A DNA stretch of 64,000 bases from JANWWM01 sp046292465 (GTDB lineage Bacteria; Bacteroidota; Chlorobiia; Chlorobiales; Thermochlorobacteraceae), in NCBI GenBank assembly GCA_046292465.1, contig JBKBRB010000003.1:168635-232634 (forward strand), written 5' to 3'. The notes beneath the pieces are model-generated. The model was not told the origin of the DNA. It made no database searches and saw only the letters and a list, made by a program, of their open reading frames with translations. The translations under genes were made by a program, and so were the position numbers. This document shows, one piece after another, positions 1 through 9,390 of the stretch. Positions within the stretch are counted from its first letter, which is position 1. Every line of letters starts with the position of its first letter.

Positions 1-409
1 TAAAAGCCCCACCATCGCTCGGAATCTCAATGCCGACTTTTTCAGTCTCCGGTGCCTCCGTAAGCCAGATGAGCGTCTCAATGGCTTCGAGCTGACAAAA
101 GAAAAACCGATGGGCTTTGCGCTCCTCAGGATCTTGCCAATACTCAAGTAAGCGTTTCGTGATGCTCGTCACGCCCGGATAGCCCGCCGCTCGCCACAAC
201 TTCAGACGCTCACGAATGGTATTGACCAAAGCAATCTCAATAAACACCCCCGGGTCATCAAACGCCTTTGAATCCTGCGACGCCACCAAATAGCCCGCCG
301 GACGCCGACCTTCCCGTAAAACAAATTCTCGACGCTCCCGAATGTATTCCCAATACCGCGTCGGCTCAGCATAAGGAGAATTGATAATCAATTTGTCAAT
401 GCTTTTCAT
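1..409 (-). CDS. Type III-like restriction enzyme, N-terminal part (partial)
   Basis: Only the first 136 residues are in the window; the gene runs off the left edge. The start is the ATG at 409-407, which opens with MKSIDKLIINSPYAEPTRYW and continues with an EGRRPAGYLVAS segment. That opening is what I know from the DEAD/DEAH helicase-nuclease family of two-gene restriction systems (BPTD_3080-like / type III Res). The helicase motifs would lie outside the window, so catalysis cannot be checked. It begins 6 bases after the stop of the DNA methylase gene on the same strand, so the two are almost certainly co-transcribed, methylase first, as in type III systems. The family call rests on the N-terminus and the neighbour. 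Confidence 0.75.
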   Translation of the reverse strand, partial: MKSIDKLIINSPYAEPTRYWEYIRERREFVLREGRRPAGYLVASQDSKAFDDPGVFIEIALVNTIRERLKLWRAAGYPGVTSITKRLLEYWQDPEERKAHRFFFCQLEAIETLIWLTEAPETEKVGIEIPSDGGAF

Positions 410-415
410 CGGCAC

Positions 416-3265
416 TTACAATCGGATAATTTTGAGAGATTCTATGCCTCGAGCATCAATGATTTTAACAGCAAGACTTCTGCCGGGCGTGAAAGGAAGA
501 GACACCGTGCCACGAAAAGCCTCCATTTTTTCTTCGTCAATTTCCGCTCTGAGCGTTTTGGCTAATGTGCCCCAGCCATCTCTATCGCCAGCCATCGGAA
601 AAAAGACCTGCGACGGAAATAAACTCCTGCCGTCGTAGTCGTGGTCCAGCATCCACATCGCAATATCGCCTTTGCCTCCACTTTCAACCATGCCCGTGCG
701 AGGATTGTAATAATCAAAACCATGCACTTTCACCACATACTTGCCCGCATCCTCGCCCGTCTCAAGTTTTTTGAGCTGCACATCAGGCTGACCAATAAGC
801 CAAAAACTTTCGTTACTGCATCGCTTCTTTTTCAGGTCGTCGGTCAAAAGGTCGGCGTTCATTTGCGCTTCTAAGAGTGTCAGACCGGGCCAGTGTGTTT
901 CTTCAATGTCTTTTCGAGCTTCGGGGTCAAAATGAAAAGCACAAAAGAGAACGATGTCGGGCGCAGGTTTAAGCGTGCGCGCTTCATCGAGCGCCAACTC
1001 GACCATACGCTGTTCCAGCGGCGCGTATTCGGGACCAAAACAGACCACAACGCGTTTGGGCGGTGTCTCTTGAGTTTCGGCTTCGGCTTGCAGAAAGCGC
1101 GTACCGCTAAGAGGCTCAACACGCCGAAATTCAATTCGCTGACCGCCACGCGTACGCACGCCCGTCTTCAACAGTTCCGCCCGCCATTCCGCTTGGCGCA
1201 AAGTCTCACCCATGCGCGCCACAGAACTATCCGCTACCTGCACCGACGAGGCTTCGACAGCCTCAAACGATTTGGCAACCGGCGCAGGAACAGCTTCGAC
1301 CGTGAACGGTCCCGTAACGCGTGTTTTTTTTGTGTCGACAAACGGCTGGTCGTAGAGTGTTTCCATAGGCGCATGACGCGCAATCGCCTCGTCCATCTTT
1401 TGTTGCATGGCACGCCGCGCTGCATGAAACCGCTCAAACGGCTCACGCGCCGCCTCAGACCAATCCGCAGGAAACTCAAACGGCACCTCCCACTCCACAA
1501 GTTCATTGACCTTGACAACCTGACCACTGGGCATCGTAAACACTGCCTCATCGGGCGCAGCAAAATCCACGAACGCTCCAGCTCGACCGCCAGTGGTAAC
1601 TTTGAATTTCACCTCTTGCCCCTTGAGCGCCGCGTTGAGCTCGGTCAGGGCTTGCTCAATTGCCGGATGCATGCGCGCGTAAATGCCGTCAATCTCCGGA
1701 TTGTTGGCAATGGACTTGAGCGTTACATGCGGCACAGTCTTATACTTGAAACCGCTGCCGACGCCCTCTTCGGGATGCGCCAGTTCGTAGTAATCAAAGA
1801 CGGCGGTCATCAGACGCTGGCGAGCGAGCGTAATTGCCACACGGGAAGTATCGCAAGTAATCCAGCGCCGCCCCCACTGCTCAGCCACATAAGCCGTCGT
1901 GCCACTGCCGCAGGTCGGGTCGAAGACCAAATCCCCCGGGTCAGTGGTCATCAAAAGGCAACGTTGAATTACTTTGGTATTCGTTTGAACAACATAAAAT
2001 TTATCAAGAAATGTTTGAGTATCTCTCCATAAATTATTAAGCGGTATTACTGGGAAATCTGTTAAGTATCTGATAAACCTTATAGTGTTACTGGAAACTT
2101 CAATCCGATTATTCTTTTCCAAATTTTTCATCCCTTCGATACTAGTTTTCCAATGACCATTAGAAGGATAATACTCTTTTCCTTTATAAACGAAGGGCTT
2201 ACTTCCCTCAGTAGTTGTTCCGGGACTAAATAAGGCACCAGAAGAATAAATCTTGCTACCTTTTGGTATTTTCCTTATCTCCTCTTTTTCTTCTTTTGTT
2301 AATGCTCTCTTAGTTCCATCTGGTAACTCAACTCTGTCATACCCACTAACATCATCTTGTTTTTCTAAATATAATTGACGGTATTTAATTGAATTCCTAT
2401 CTCTTGCATACCAAATAATATAATCACCAGCTCTTGATAATGTATTTGAAGGAAAGCCACTTGTTGTGGTAAAACTAATTAAACTCACAAAATTCTCTGC
2501 TCCGAACACCTCATCCATGATGCAGCGCACGCGGTGGATGTTTTCGTCGGAAATCTGCACGAAGATGGAGCCGCTTTCGGTCAGGAGTTCGCGTGCCAAG
2601 AGCAGGCGGTCGTGCAGGTAGGAGAGGTAGGAGTGGATGCCGAGTTGCCAAGTGTCGCGGAAGGCTTTAAGTTGTTCGGGTTCGGCGGTGAGGTCTTCGT
2701 CGTTGCCGTCTTTGACGTCGCGTTTATTGACGAAGGGTTGGAAGTTGGAGCCGTATTTGATGCCGTAGGGCGGGTCGAAGTAGATCATTTGCACTTTGCC
2801 CGCCATGCTTTCTTTTTCTAGGAGGCTGTTCATCACGAGGAGCGAATCGCCGGCGATGAGGCGGTTGGTCCAGTGTTCTTTGTGTTGGTAGAATTCGATG
2901 GCTTGGCGGAGGGGTTTTCGGTTGCTTTCAAAGAGGCTAAGTTGAGTGGGGGTGGCGTCGGGGTTTTGGACGGCTTCGATGATGCGTTTGGGGTCAATGC
3001 GCTCATGCACGTGCAGACTGACGGTGGGCACGTCGAAGCTGGTGCGTTCAGCTTTGCCTGCCCAGACAAGTTGCGGGTCGAGGTGCGGGTCGTAGTGGTA
3101 AGTTTTCTTTTGGGGTGCGCCGTTGTCGGTGCGTGCGTCGACAAGCCCAACGGGCGGGTTGTTGAGTCGTTCTTTGTCGGTATGCGCATATTGCTCGATA
3201 GGGAGCGATGTAGCAGACTGTTTTTTCTTGACTCTTGGCATAGCTTGGTCGTTAATCTCTGACAA
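416..3265 (-). CDS. Site-specific DNA methyltransferase (beta-class, Mod-like)
   Basis: A 949-residue DNA amino-methyltransferase that should protect the host DNA from the adjacent restriction enzyme. The catalytic motif IV DPPYG is at residues 164-168 and the SAM-binding motif I (FDPTCGSGT) at 448-456. Motif IV before motif I with a target-recognition region between them is the beta-class order of type III Mod proteins. The region between them, residues about 259-437 (nucleotides about 1955-2491), is visibly AT-rich and lysine/asparagine-rich compared with both flanks, which suggests that this specificity segment was exchanged by recombination. A long C-terminal extension (about 480-949) has no motif I recognise. 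It is followed 6 bases later by the restriction subunit. Modified base (probably N6-adenine) and target sequence are not visible from sequence. Confidence 0.88.
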   Translation of the reverse strand: MSEINDQAMPRVKKKQSATSLPIEQYAHTDKERLNNPPVGLVDARTDNGAPQKKTYHYDPHLDPQLVWAGKAERTSFDVPTVSLHVHERIDPKRIIEAVQNPDATPTQLSLFESNRKPLRQAIEFYQHKEHWTNRLIAGDSLLVMNSLLEKESMAGKVQMIYFDPPYGIKYGSNFQPFVNKRDVKDGNDEDLTAEPEQLKAFRDTWQLGIHSYLSYLHDRLLLARELLTESGSIFVQISDENIHRVRCIMDEVFGAENFVSLISFTTTSGFPSNTLSRAGDYIIWYARDRNSIKYRQLYLEKQDDVSGYDRVELPDGTKRALTKEEKEEIRKIPKGSKIYSSGALFSPGTTTEGSKPFVYKGKEYYPSNGHWKTSIEGMKNLEKNNRIEVSSNTIRFIRYLTDFPVIPLNNLWRDTQTFLDKFYVVQTNTKVIQRCLLMTTDPGDLVFDPTCGSGTTAYVAEQWGRRWITCDTSRVAITLARQRLMTAVFDYYELAHPEEGVGSGFKYKTVPHVTLKSIANNPEIDGIYARMHPAIEQALTELNAALKGQEVKFKVTTGGRAGAFVDFAAPDEAVFTMPSGQVVKVNELVEWEVPFEFPADWSEAAREPFERFHAARRAMQQKMDEAIARHAPMETLYDQPFVDTKKTRVTGPFTVEAVPAPVAKSFEAVEASSVQVADSSVARMGETLRQAEWRAELLKTGVRTRGGQRIEFRRVEPLSGTRFLQAEAETQETPPKRVVVCFGPEYAPLEQRMVELALDEARTLKPAPDIVLFCAFHFDPEARKDIEETHWPGLTLLEAQMNADLLTDDLKKKRCSNESFWLIGQPDVQLKKLETGEDAGKYVVKVHGFDYYNPRTGMVESGGKGDIAMWMLDHDYDGRSLFPSQVFFPMAGDRDGWGTLAKTLRAEIDEEKMEAFRGTVSLPFTPGRSLAVKIIDARGIESLKIIRL

Positions 3266-3370
3266 ATGGGATACCAGCGGATGCTGCTGTGATGATGCAG
3301 TAATGCTATCTTGGAACGAATGTAATACTTTTTTCCCTTGATGCTAAAAAGTCTCAAAACTCGAATGCCA

Positions 3371-3931
3371 ATGGATATTAAACAACTCTACGGCACCTTA
3401 CGTGCGCCGCTTCTGGCGTTCATCAAGCAAAAGATAAAAGACGAAACCAAAGCCGAAGACCTTTTGCACGATGTCTTTCTCAAAGTGCAAGAGCAGATAG
3501 GTTCAGTCAAAGACCTCACCAAACTGGAAAGTTGGGTTTATCGCATTGCACGAAATGCGATTGCCGACGAATACCGCAAAACAAAGCCAACCGAGCCGCT
3601 CGATAGCGACGGGCTCGAGAGCCAAATAGCACTTGCCGAAGAAGCCGATGAATCCCTCCTCGAGCGGCTATCCGATTCCGTGCATACCTTTTTAGCGCAA
3701 GTGCCCGAACCATACCGAACCGCCTTGATTCTTTCCGACCTTGAAAATCTGCCGCAAGAAGAAATTGCACGGCGTTTGAATCTTTCGCTTTCAGGAGCAA
3801 AGTCGCGCATTCAACGCGCACGCAAAATGCTCAAAGAATTGTATGCGCAATGCTGTGCGTTTGAGCAAAATCGATTCGGCACGGTGCTAAGCTATGAGCC
3901 AAAGCACGAGCCGTGTTTGTGTGAGCCGTAA
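3371..3931 (+). CDS. sigZ: ECF RNA polymerase sigma factor, SigZ type
   Basis: A 186-residue alternative sigma factor that would direct RNA polymerase to a small set of promoters. Region 2 is at the N-terminus (KAEDLLHDVFLKV, then WVYRIARNAIADEYRK) and region 4 near residues 105-155 (LPQEEIARRLNLSLSGAKSRIQRARKML). After region 4 comes a short cysteine-bearing tail (QCCAFEQNRFG and a final CLC), typical of the SigZ subgroup. I chose the ATG at 3371 (MDIKQLYGTLRAP) because it matches the usual SigZ beginning; in-frame upstream starts exist at 3341 and 3365. It lies 72 bases before arsI on the same strand, so it probably belongs to, or controls, the arsenic genes. No anti-sigma gene is adjacent, so the cysteines may themselves sense metalloid or thiol state (inference). 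Confidence 0.85.
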   Translation: MDIKQLYGTLRAPLLAFIKQKIKDETKAEDLLHDVFLKVQEQIGSVKDLTKLESWVYRIARNAIADEYRKTKPTEPLDSDGLESQIALAEEADESLLERLSDSVHTFLAQVPEPYRTALILSDLENLPQEEIARRLNLSLSGAKSRIQRARKMLKELYAQCCAFEQNRFGTVLSYEPKHEPCLCEP

Positions 3932-4003
3932 AAAAGTTTGCGTCTTTTTGCGCAGTTCTGCGTCTATGCTTACGAAGTCTCAAACAACATAAAGCCTTTT
4001 CAG

Positions 4004-4495
4004 ATGCAGACGCAAATTCTTTTTCCGCATACGGCAATCTATACCTCAAACCTTGAAGCCTCTTTGAAATTCTATCGTGCATTTTTTGGCGTAGAGCCGA
4101 AGAAAATCAAGCCCGGATACGCCAAGTTCGAACTTGAAAATCCGAAGTGGAACTTTACGCTCAACGAAGTGCGCGCGCAAGTGCCAAACACACAACAGGT
4201 GTTGAGCCATTTGGGCTTTCAAGTTGCAACGACCGAAGAAGTCAAAGCCATTCAAGCGCGATTGAGTGCGCAGGGCATCAAAGCCATTTTGGAAGAGACG
4301 GGCACAACGTGTTGCTATGCGGTTCAAGATAAGTTTTGGGTAAAATCGCCCGAAGGCATTGATTGGGAAGTTTTTACCGTGCACGCCGATGCGGAGGCAT
4401 TTCGCGATAGTGCGCCGGGCGAAAACGCCATGTGCTGCGCGCCTCAACTTGAATCCACACCTGTTCAACTTTCAATTCCTGTGCTCAACTCATGA
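4004..4495 (+). CDS. arsI: ArsI/CadI-family metalloid resistance dioxygenase
   Basis: A 163-residue glyoxalase/vicinal-oxygen-chelate fold protein. ArsI enzymes are Fe(II)-dependent C-As lyases that demethylate methylarsenite; CadI is the close relative linked to cadmium. The N-terminus (PHTAIYTSNLEASLKFYRAFFG) carries the first metal-ligand histidine, the vicinal cysteine pair in TTCCYAVQDKFW is the trivalent arsenical site, and DWEVFTVHAD carries the glutamate ligand. A second cysteine pair (MCCAP) near the C-terminus is common in the family. The ATG at 4004 gives the family start. Its stop overlaps the start of acr3 by 4 bases, pointing to translational coupling within an arsenic operon. 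Confidence 0.9.
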   Translation: MQTQILFPHTAIYTSNLEASLKFYRAFFGVEPKKIKPGYAKFELENPKWNFTLNEVRAQVPNTQQVLSHLGFQVATTEEVKAIQARLSAQGIKAILEETGTTCCYAVQDKFWVKSPEGIDWEVFTVHADAEAFRDSAPGENAMCCAPQLESTPVQLSIPVLNS

Positions 4496-5556
4496 TTGAA
4501 TCCGTAGAAAAACGACTTCCGCTGCTTGACCGATTTCTAACGCTGTGGATTGCCTTAGCAATGGCAATGGGCGTTGTGCTCTCGCTTACGGTGCCAAACC
4601 TTGACCGAATGCTCGACACGGTCAAACTCGATGGCGTCTCCTTGCCGATTGCCATTGGGCTCTTGGTGATGATGTATCCACCGCTGGCAAAAGTGCGCTA
4701 CGGCAAACTCGGCGAATTTTTCGTGAACTGGAAACTCTTTCAAGTCTCGCTCATTCTGAATTGGATTGTGGGACCGATTTTGATGACGGCATTGGCATGG
4801 ATATTTCTGCCAAACGAAAATGAGTTCCGAAACGGCTTGATTTTAGTAGGCTTGGCGCGGTGCATTGCGATGGTGCTCATTTGGAATACGCTCGCGTGCG
4901 GCAGTGCGGAAGTGGGGGCAATTCTTGTGGCACTCAATTCGCTTTTTCAGATTTTTACGTATTCCATTTACGGGTGGTTTTTCATCACGCTTATGCCCAC
5001 ATGGTTCGGGCTTGAAAGTGCGGTCGTGAATATCACCATTTGGGAGATTGCTCGAAGCGTCTTGATTTTTCTGGGGATTCCCTTCGTGCTTGGATTTCTT
5101 TCGCGCACCGTGCTTTCAAAGTGGCGTGGCGAGGCGTGGTATGAAACGAAATTTCTGCCGCGTATTTCACCACTGGCACTGATTGGATTGCTCTTTACAA
5201 TTGTGCTCATCTTTGCCATGCAAGGCGAAAAGATGATTGCAAAGCCTTTTGCTGTGCTCAAAATTGCCGTGCCGCTCACCGTGTATTTTGTAGTGATGTT
5301 TAGCCTCTCGCTGTGGCTGGCGTATCGAACAAAGCACACTTACGAAGAAAGTGCGGCGATTGCCTTTACAGCAAGTGGCAACAACTTTGAACTGGCGATT
5401 GCCGTTGCGATTGGCACTTTTGGCATTACATCTGGCGAAGCCTTAGCGGCAACGGTCGGTCCGCTCATCGAAGTGCCGGCACTTGTTGCCCTTGTGTATC
5501 TTTCCCTTTGGGCACAAAAGAAATTTTTCCAACCCCAAGAAAGCCCTGCGGTATGA
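4492..5556 (+). CDS. acr3: ACR3-family arsenite efflux permease
   Basis: A 354-residue inner-membrane protein with about ten hydrophobic segments, the normal length for bacterial Acr3 (often annotated arsB). Acr3 exports arsenite using the proton motive force. The conserved stretch around GLARCIAMVLIWN holds the essential cysteine of the fourth helix, and LVALNSLFQIFTYS and the ASGNNFELAIAVAIG stretch of the ninth helix are also diagnostic. The gene overlaps arsI upstream and arsC downstream by 4 bases each (ATGA), so the three are translated as one unit. Confidence 0.96.
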   Translation: MIESVEKRLPLLDRFLTLWIALAMAMGVVLSLTVPNLDRMLDTVKLDGVSLPIAIGLLVMMYPPLAKVRYGKLGEFFVNWKLFQVSLILNWIVGPILMTALAWIFLPNENEFRNGLILVGLARCIAMVLIWNTLACGSAEVGAILVALNSLFQIFTYSIYGWFFITLMPTWFGLESAVVNITIWEIARSVLIFLGIPFVLGFLSRTVLSKWRGEAWYETKFLPRISPLALIGLLFTIVLIFAMQGEKMIAKPFAVLKIAVPLTVYFVVMFSLSLWLAYRTKHTYEESAAIAFTASGNNFELAIAVAIGTFGITSGEALAATVGPLIEVPALVALVYLSLWAQKKFFQPQESPAV

Positions 5557-5945
5557 AAAAAGTGTTGTTTGTCTGTATTGAAAATTCTAACCGTAGCCAG
5601 ATGGCGGAAGCCTTTGCTAAAATTCATGGCAACGGAAATGTCGAAGCCTACAGTTCAGGCTCGCGTCCGTCTGGCAAAATCAATCCGAAAGCCATTGAAG
5701 CCATGAAGGAAGTCGGCTACGACCTGACGACGCACACGTCGAAATCGCTGAGTGAAATTCCCGATGTCGAGTATGATTTTGTGGCAACGATGGGCTGCGG
5801 CGATGAATGTCCATTTGTGCGCGCCAAGATTCGTGAAGATTGGGCAATTCCCGACCCGAAACACATGGAGCCCGAAGAGTTCCGCAAAGTGCGCGATTTA
5901 ATTGAAGCAAAAGTCAAAGAGATGCTCGTGCGAATTGGCGCGTAA
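5553..5945 (+). CDS. arsC: Arsenate reductase, thioredoxin-linked low-molecular-weight phosphatase type
   Basis: A 130-residue cytoplasmic enzyme that reduces arsenate to arsenite, the substrate of Acr3. The P-loop CIENSNRS near residues 8-15 fits CX5R(S/T), and the downstream pair of redox cysteines is in MGCGDECPF, the arrangement of thioredoxin-recycled ArsC (the B. subtilis / S. aureus type). The general-acid aspartate is in WAIPDP. The ATG at 5553 overlaps the acr3 stop, so an upstream in-frame ATG at 5508 can be set aside. It is the last gene of the cassette; the next gene is on the opposite strand, 3 bases away. Confidence 0.95.
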   Translation: MKKVLFVCIENSNRSQMAEAFAKIHGNGNVEAYSSGSRPSGKINPKAIEAMKEVGYDLTTHTSKSLSEIPDVEYDFVATMGCGDECPFVRAKIREDWAIPDPKHMEPEEFRKVRDLIEAKVKEMLVRIGA

Positions 5946-5947
5946 CT

Positions 5948-6430
5948 TTACTCGGTTGCGAAAATTTCTTCAAGCGAGAGTTCAATGCCAGTGGTGCGGT
6001 CGCTGACTGTGCCTTGCACGAAGGTTTTGGGCGGTTCAAATGCAGTAAAGACGGACACAGTTTGCAGCGCAGGTTGAATTACCCACACGGATTTGACTCC
6101 GATTTCAAGCAGTGCTTTTACTTTTTCAAGGAGCGTTTCCATTGCTTGCGAAGGGCTTTGAATTTCAATGGCAAGAATCGGCGGTTCGGCAAGTTCAGGT
6201 TTAATTTCAAGCCAATTGATAGGACGCTTGTTGAAGACCAAGACATCGGGTGTAATGCTTGCCGTTGGCGTCGGAATTGAGACTTCGGAGACTACAGAAA
6301 ACTGCTTGCCGTATTGCTGGCGTAGACTCACAATCAGGTTGGCTTGAATATAGCCGTGATTAAAGTTTGGCATGGGTTTTCCGCGTTCGAGTTCGTAATC
6401 GGAAACAACTTCAAGGACTTGCTCTTCCAT
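5948..6430 (-). CDS. Uma2-family putative restriction endonuclease (DUF820)
   Basis: A 160-residue protein of the Uma2 family, which has a PD-(D/E)XK nuclease fold; the biological role of the family is unknown. The core is visible as ITPDVLVF (catalytic Asp), ILAIEIQSPS (Glu-x-Gln) and a following LEKVKALLEIG helix with the lysine. It is shorter than the two Uma2 copies at 59946-61120 and only distantly similar to them. It is convergent with arsC. Upstream on the minus strand there is a partial promoter, TTG then 20 bases then TATTTTCC. Confidence 0.85.
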   Translation of the reverse strand: MEEQVLEVVSDYELERGKPMPNFNHGYIQANLIVSLRQQYGKQFSVVSEVSIPTPTASITPDVLVFNKRPINWLEIKPELAEPPILAIEIQSPSQAMETLLEKVKALLEIGVKSVWVIQPALQTVSVFTAFEPPKTFVQGTVSDRTTGIELSLEEIFATE

Positions 6431-6574
6431 TGTTTATCATCGTTTAAGTTCAAAGGAAAATACAAAAGGCGATAAACTTTGTCAATTTCTGATGAATGCG
6501 ATGATTGAGCATGGTTATATCCATTTTTTGGCGGTATTTTTCGTCCGTCATTTCAAAAACCAAACAAAGATGTG

Positions 6575-9382
6575 ATGGAAGAAGCATTACTATTTCTTTT
6601 ATTCATTGCTGTGATAGTGCTACTCATTCGCCTCTCAAATTTTTCCACACGGCTGGCGCGATTGGAAACGCAAATGCTCGACCAAGCACAAAAAATGCGC
6701 GACCTCACGCGCCGACTCGACGAAAAGCCCCCACCAATACCAACCGTTTCTCAACCTGCAAAAGACCTCAAAGACGACATCGCAAACACACCCGAAATCA
6801 ACCTTGCTCAAAAAACAGCAACAGATGAACCCCTTTCAGAAACGCCGCTGAAAGCAGAAGTACAACCAAGTTTTCCTGATGATGCGTCCAAAATTGACAC
6901 AGTGAAATCCGATGCGGCGAAATCGGTTGAGGCGCAAGGGCAGAAAGGTGCGCCATCGCCGAGTTTCGCAAGGGTTGAGTTTAAGATGTTTGAAAAGATT
7001 AAAAGCACGGCGGAGTTCGAAACGTTAATCGGCGGAAACATTCTCAATCGCATTGGCGCGCTTGCGCTGATTTTCGGAATCGGCTTCTTTTTGAAATATG
7101 CGTTCGATAACGATTTGATTTCGCCTCTCGTGCGTGTTTTGATTGGCTTTGTGATTGGCGTGAGTTTAATCGTTGGAGGCGCGCGTGCAAATGCCAAAAA
7201 GTTTGAAGTCTTTTCACAAGGCTTGTTCGGAGCGGGAATTTCAACGCTTTACCTCGCGATTTACGCCGCACTAAATTTTTATCAACTCATTCCGCAAGCG
7301 ATTGCCTTTGTGCTCATGTCGGCAGTTACGGCGGTCGCGCTTTTGGTTGCGGTGCGATACAACTCACGTGCAATTTCGCTTTTGGGGTGGGCAGGCGGAT
7401 TTCTCACGCCGTTCTTGCTGGCAAGTGCAGAGCCAAATGCCATCGGGCTGTTCGTCTATCTCGCTCTGCTCAACTTGGGAATGATTGCCGTTGTCTTTCT
7501 CAAACCTGAATGGGTGTTGATTGAACTGCTTTCTGTGGTTGCGACCTTTCTCGTTTATGCTGCATGGTTTTCGGAGCACGGCGAAAAAACGGGAATGCTC
7601 ACGAAAGCATTTTTCCTTACGCTCTTTTGGATTCTCTTTTTAGCAAGCGAAGCCTATCGTGCGCTAAACGATGAACGCAGTCAATTCCGATTGCGTGCGG
7701 CGACCAGCGCGCTCAATGCTTTGCTTTACTTCGGCTTTTTGTATGCCTCTGTTATGCCTGCGTGGTGGTTTAGCATTGCGACCGTGCTTATCGCGGGCGT
7801 TTATCTCGCGCTTTTTTGGACGATACGAAAACGAAACCCCGCCGCAACAAGCGAATTGACGGCAATTTACAGCATTGGCGCAATCGCGTTCACGGCGGCG
7901 GCGATTGAGGTGCAGTTTGGAGATTTTCTTACCGTCGCATTGTGGGCGGCAGAAGCCGTAGGCGTGCTGTGGATTGCGCAGAAAGCCTCGCAGAAACTCT
8001 TGGAGCGTGTCGCCATGATTTTGCTTGCCGTTACAATTTTTCGCTTGTTCATCTCGCCTGACGCGCTTTCATATCAAGCCATTTCAGACTTCACACCGAT
8101 TCTGAACTTTCGTACAGTTGGATTTTTAACACTTGCGCTCTCGCTTTTTATCAGCGCGCAATGGATTCAATCGTCAAACCCGATAGCATCGACGCTCCTG
8201 ACATACGCATGGTCGTTCATCGTCTTCACGCTCTTGACCGTAGAGGTGAATGATTTCTTCTTAAAGCGCGAAGCACTTCTCGGCGAGACGCTTGATTTTT
8301 CGCGCTCAACGCGAGGCATGAGTTTTGCGATTATCTGGCTTTTTTATGCAGTCGCGCTCTTGTGGTTTGGTGTGAAGAAGTCGTCGCGAAGCCTTGTCAA
8401 TACAGGGCTTTTCGTGCTTGCGCTCGGCGTGATTTGGAACTTGGTTTTCGGACTTCGCTTTGAGCCGATAGAAATTTTCTTTCCGATTTTGAACCTGCGT
8501 GCGTTGGCGTTTTTGCTCGTTATCGGCGGCGTGCTGGCGACGATTTCCTTGCTCGAACAAACCAACGAAGGCAAGAGCAGAACAGCAGAACTTTTGCGCT
8601 ATGCGTTCACCGTGCTTCTTTTCTTGTTGCTCACGGTTGAGGCGATAGATTACTTCCGATGGGCAAGTTTGAAGAGCAAGACGGACGAGGGCTTTTATCG
8701 CGCCTTAACGCTCGTGCTTCTTTGGACGCTTTACGCAACGCCGATGCTTTATTTCGGAATTGAAAAATCCGTCAAGCCTTTGTTTTATGCGGGTGCGCTG
8801 GCGTTTGGGCTTTCAGTTATCACTGCGCTCTTTGCGGGATTTTCGTTTGAGCCGATTGAAAATTTTGCGTTGTTATTCAACTATCGCGCTTTGGTTTATC
8901 TCGTCTTGATGGCAGGAAGTGCGTTCATTGCAATTAGGCTTTCGGAGCGGGAATCGTTTGCAAGGCTTTCGGCGTGGTTTGGAATTTCGGCGGCACTGCT
9001 CGGCGCGGTGCTTCTCGTAGCAGAATCAAGTGATTTTTTTGAACAGAAAATCAACATGCTTTCTTTCGGCGAACACGCAGACGCCACTACGCGCGACCTT
9101 ATGACCCAATACGAAAATCAAAAGCAACTTGCGATTTCCGCCGCGCTCATGCTCTACTCAATCGCCTTGATGCTCTATGGCATTTGGCGTTCTCGCCAAC
9201 CGATTCGGCTGGTGGCAATCGCACTATTTGGGTGTGTGATACTCAAAATTTTCATTTACGACCTGTCGTTTCTTGCCACGCTGTATCGAATTTTCTCGTT
9301 CATCGGGTTAGGTGTGCTCTTGCTGTTGGTGTCGTATCTCTATCAACGCTTTAAGCATTTCATTTTGCCTGATAAGCCTTAG
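6575..9382 (+). CDS. DUF2339 large multi-spanning membrane protein
   Basis: A 935-residue protein of unknown function. Residues 1-20 form a membrane anchor, followed by a soluble coiled/linker region to about residue 130 rich in Pro, Ala, Glu and Lys, then the conserved segment FETLIGGNILNRIGALALIFGIGFFLKYAF that marks DUF2339, and then more than twenty hydrophobic helices to the C-terminus. The family is widespread in Bacteroidota and Proteobacteria and has been suggested to act at the cell envelope, but no reaction is established. The start is the ATG at 6575; a GTG immediately before it is also possible. It stands alone between two genes on the opposite strand. Confidence 0.85.
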   Translation: MEEALLFLLFIAVIVLLIRLSNFSTRLARLETQMLDQAQKMRDLTRRLDEKPPPIPTVSQPAKDLKDDIANTPEINLAQKTATDEPLSETPLKAEVQPSFPDDASKIDTVKSDAAKSVEAQGQKGAPSPSFARVEFKMFEKIKSTAEFETLIGGNILNRIGALALIFGIGFFLKYAFDNDLISPLVRVLIGFVIGVSLIVGGARANAKKFEVFSQGLFGAGISTLYLAIYAALNFYQLIPQAIAFVLMSAVTAVALLVAVRYNSRAISLLGWAGGFLTPFLLASAEPNAIGLFVYLALLNLGMIAVVFLKPEWVLIELLSVVATFLVYAAWFSEHGEKTGMLTKAFFLTLFWILFLASEAYRALNDERSQFRLRAATSALNALLYFGFLYASVMPAWWFSIATVLIAGVYLALFWTIRKRNPAATSELTAIYSIGAIAFTAAAIEVQFGDFLTVALWAAEAVGVLWIAQKASQKLLERVAMILLAVTIFRLFISPDALSYQAISDFTPILNFRTVGFLTLALSLFISAQWIQSSNPIASTLLTYAWSFIVFTLLTVEVNDFFLKREALLGETLDFSRSTRGMSFAIIWLFYAVALLWFGVKKSSRSLVNTGLFVLALGVIWNLVFGLRFEPIEIFFPILNLRALAFLLVIGGVLATISLLEQTNEGKSRTAELLRYAFTVLLFLLLTVEAIDYFRWASLKSKTDEGFYRALTLVLLWTLYATPMLYFGIEKSVKPLFYAGALAFGLSVITALFAGFSFEPIENFALLFNYRALVYLVLMAGSAFIAIRLSERESFARLSAWFGISAALLGAVLLVAESSDFFEQKINMLSFGEHADATTRDLMTQYENQKQLAISAALMLYSIALMLYGIWRSRQPIRLVAIALFGCVILKIFIYDLSFLATLYRIFSFIGLGVLLLLVSYLYQRFKHFILPDKP

Positions 9383-9390
9383 CATGATGC

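Noticed and set aside
893..2032. A 379-codon open frame on the plus strand opposite the DNA methylase
   Set aside because: It is antisense to a gene with clear motifs, has Arg/His-rich, low-complexity composition and matches no family; long shadow frames are common opposite GC-rich genes.
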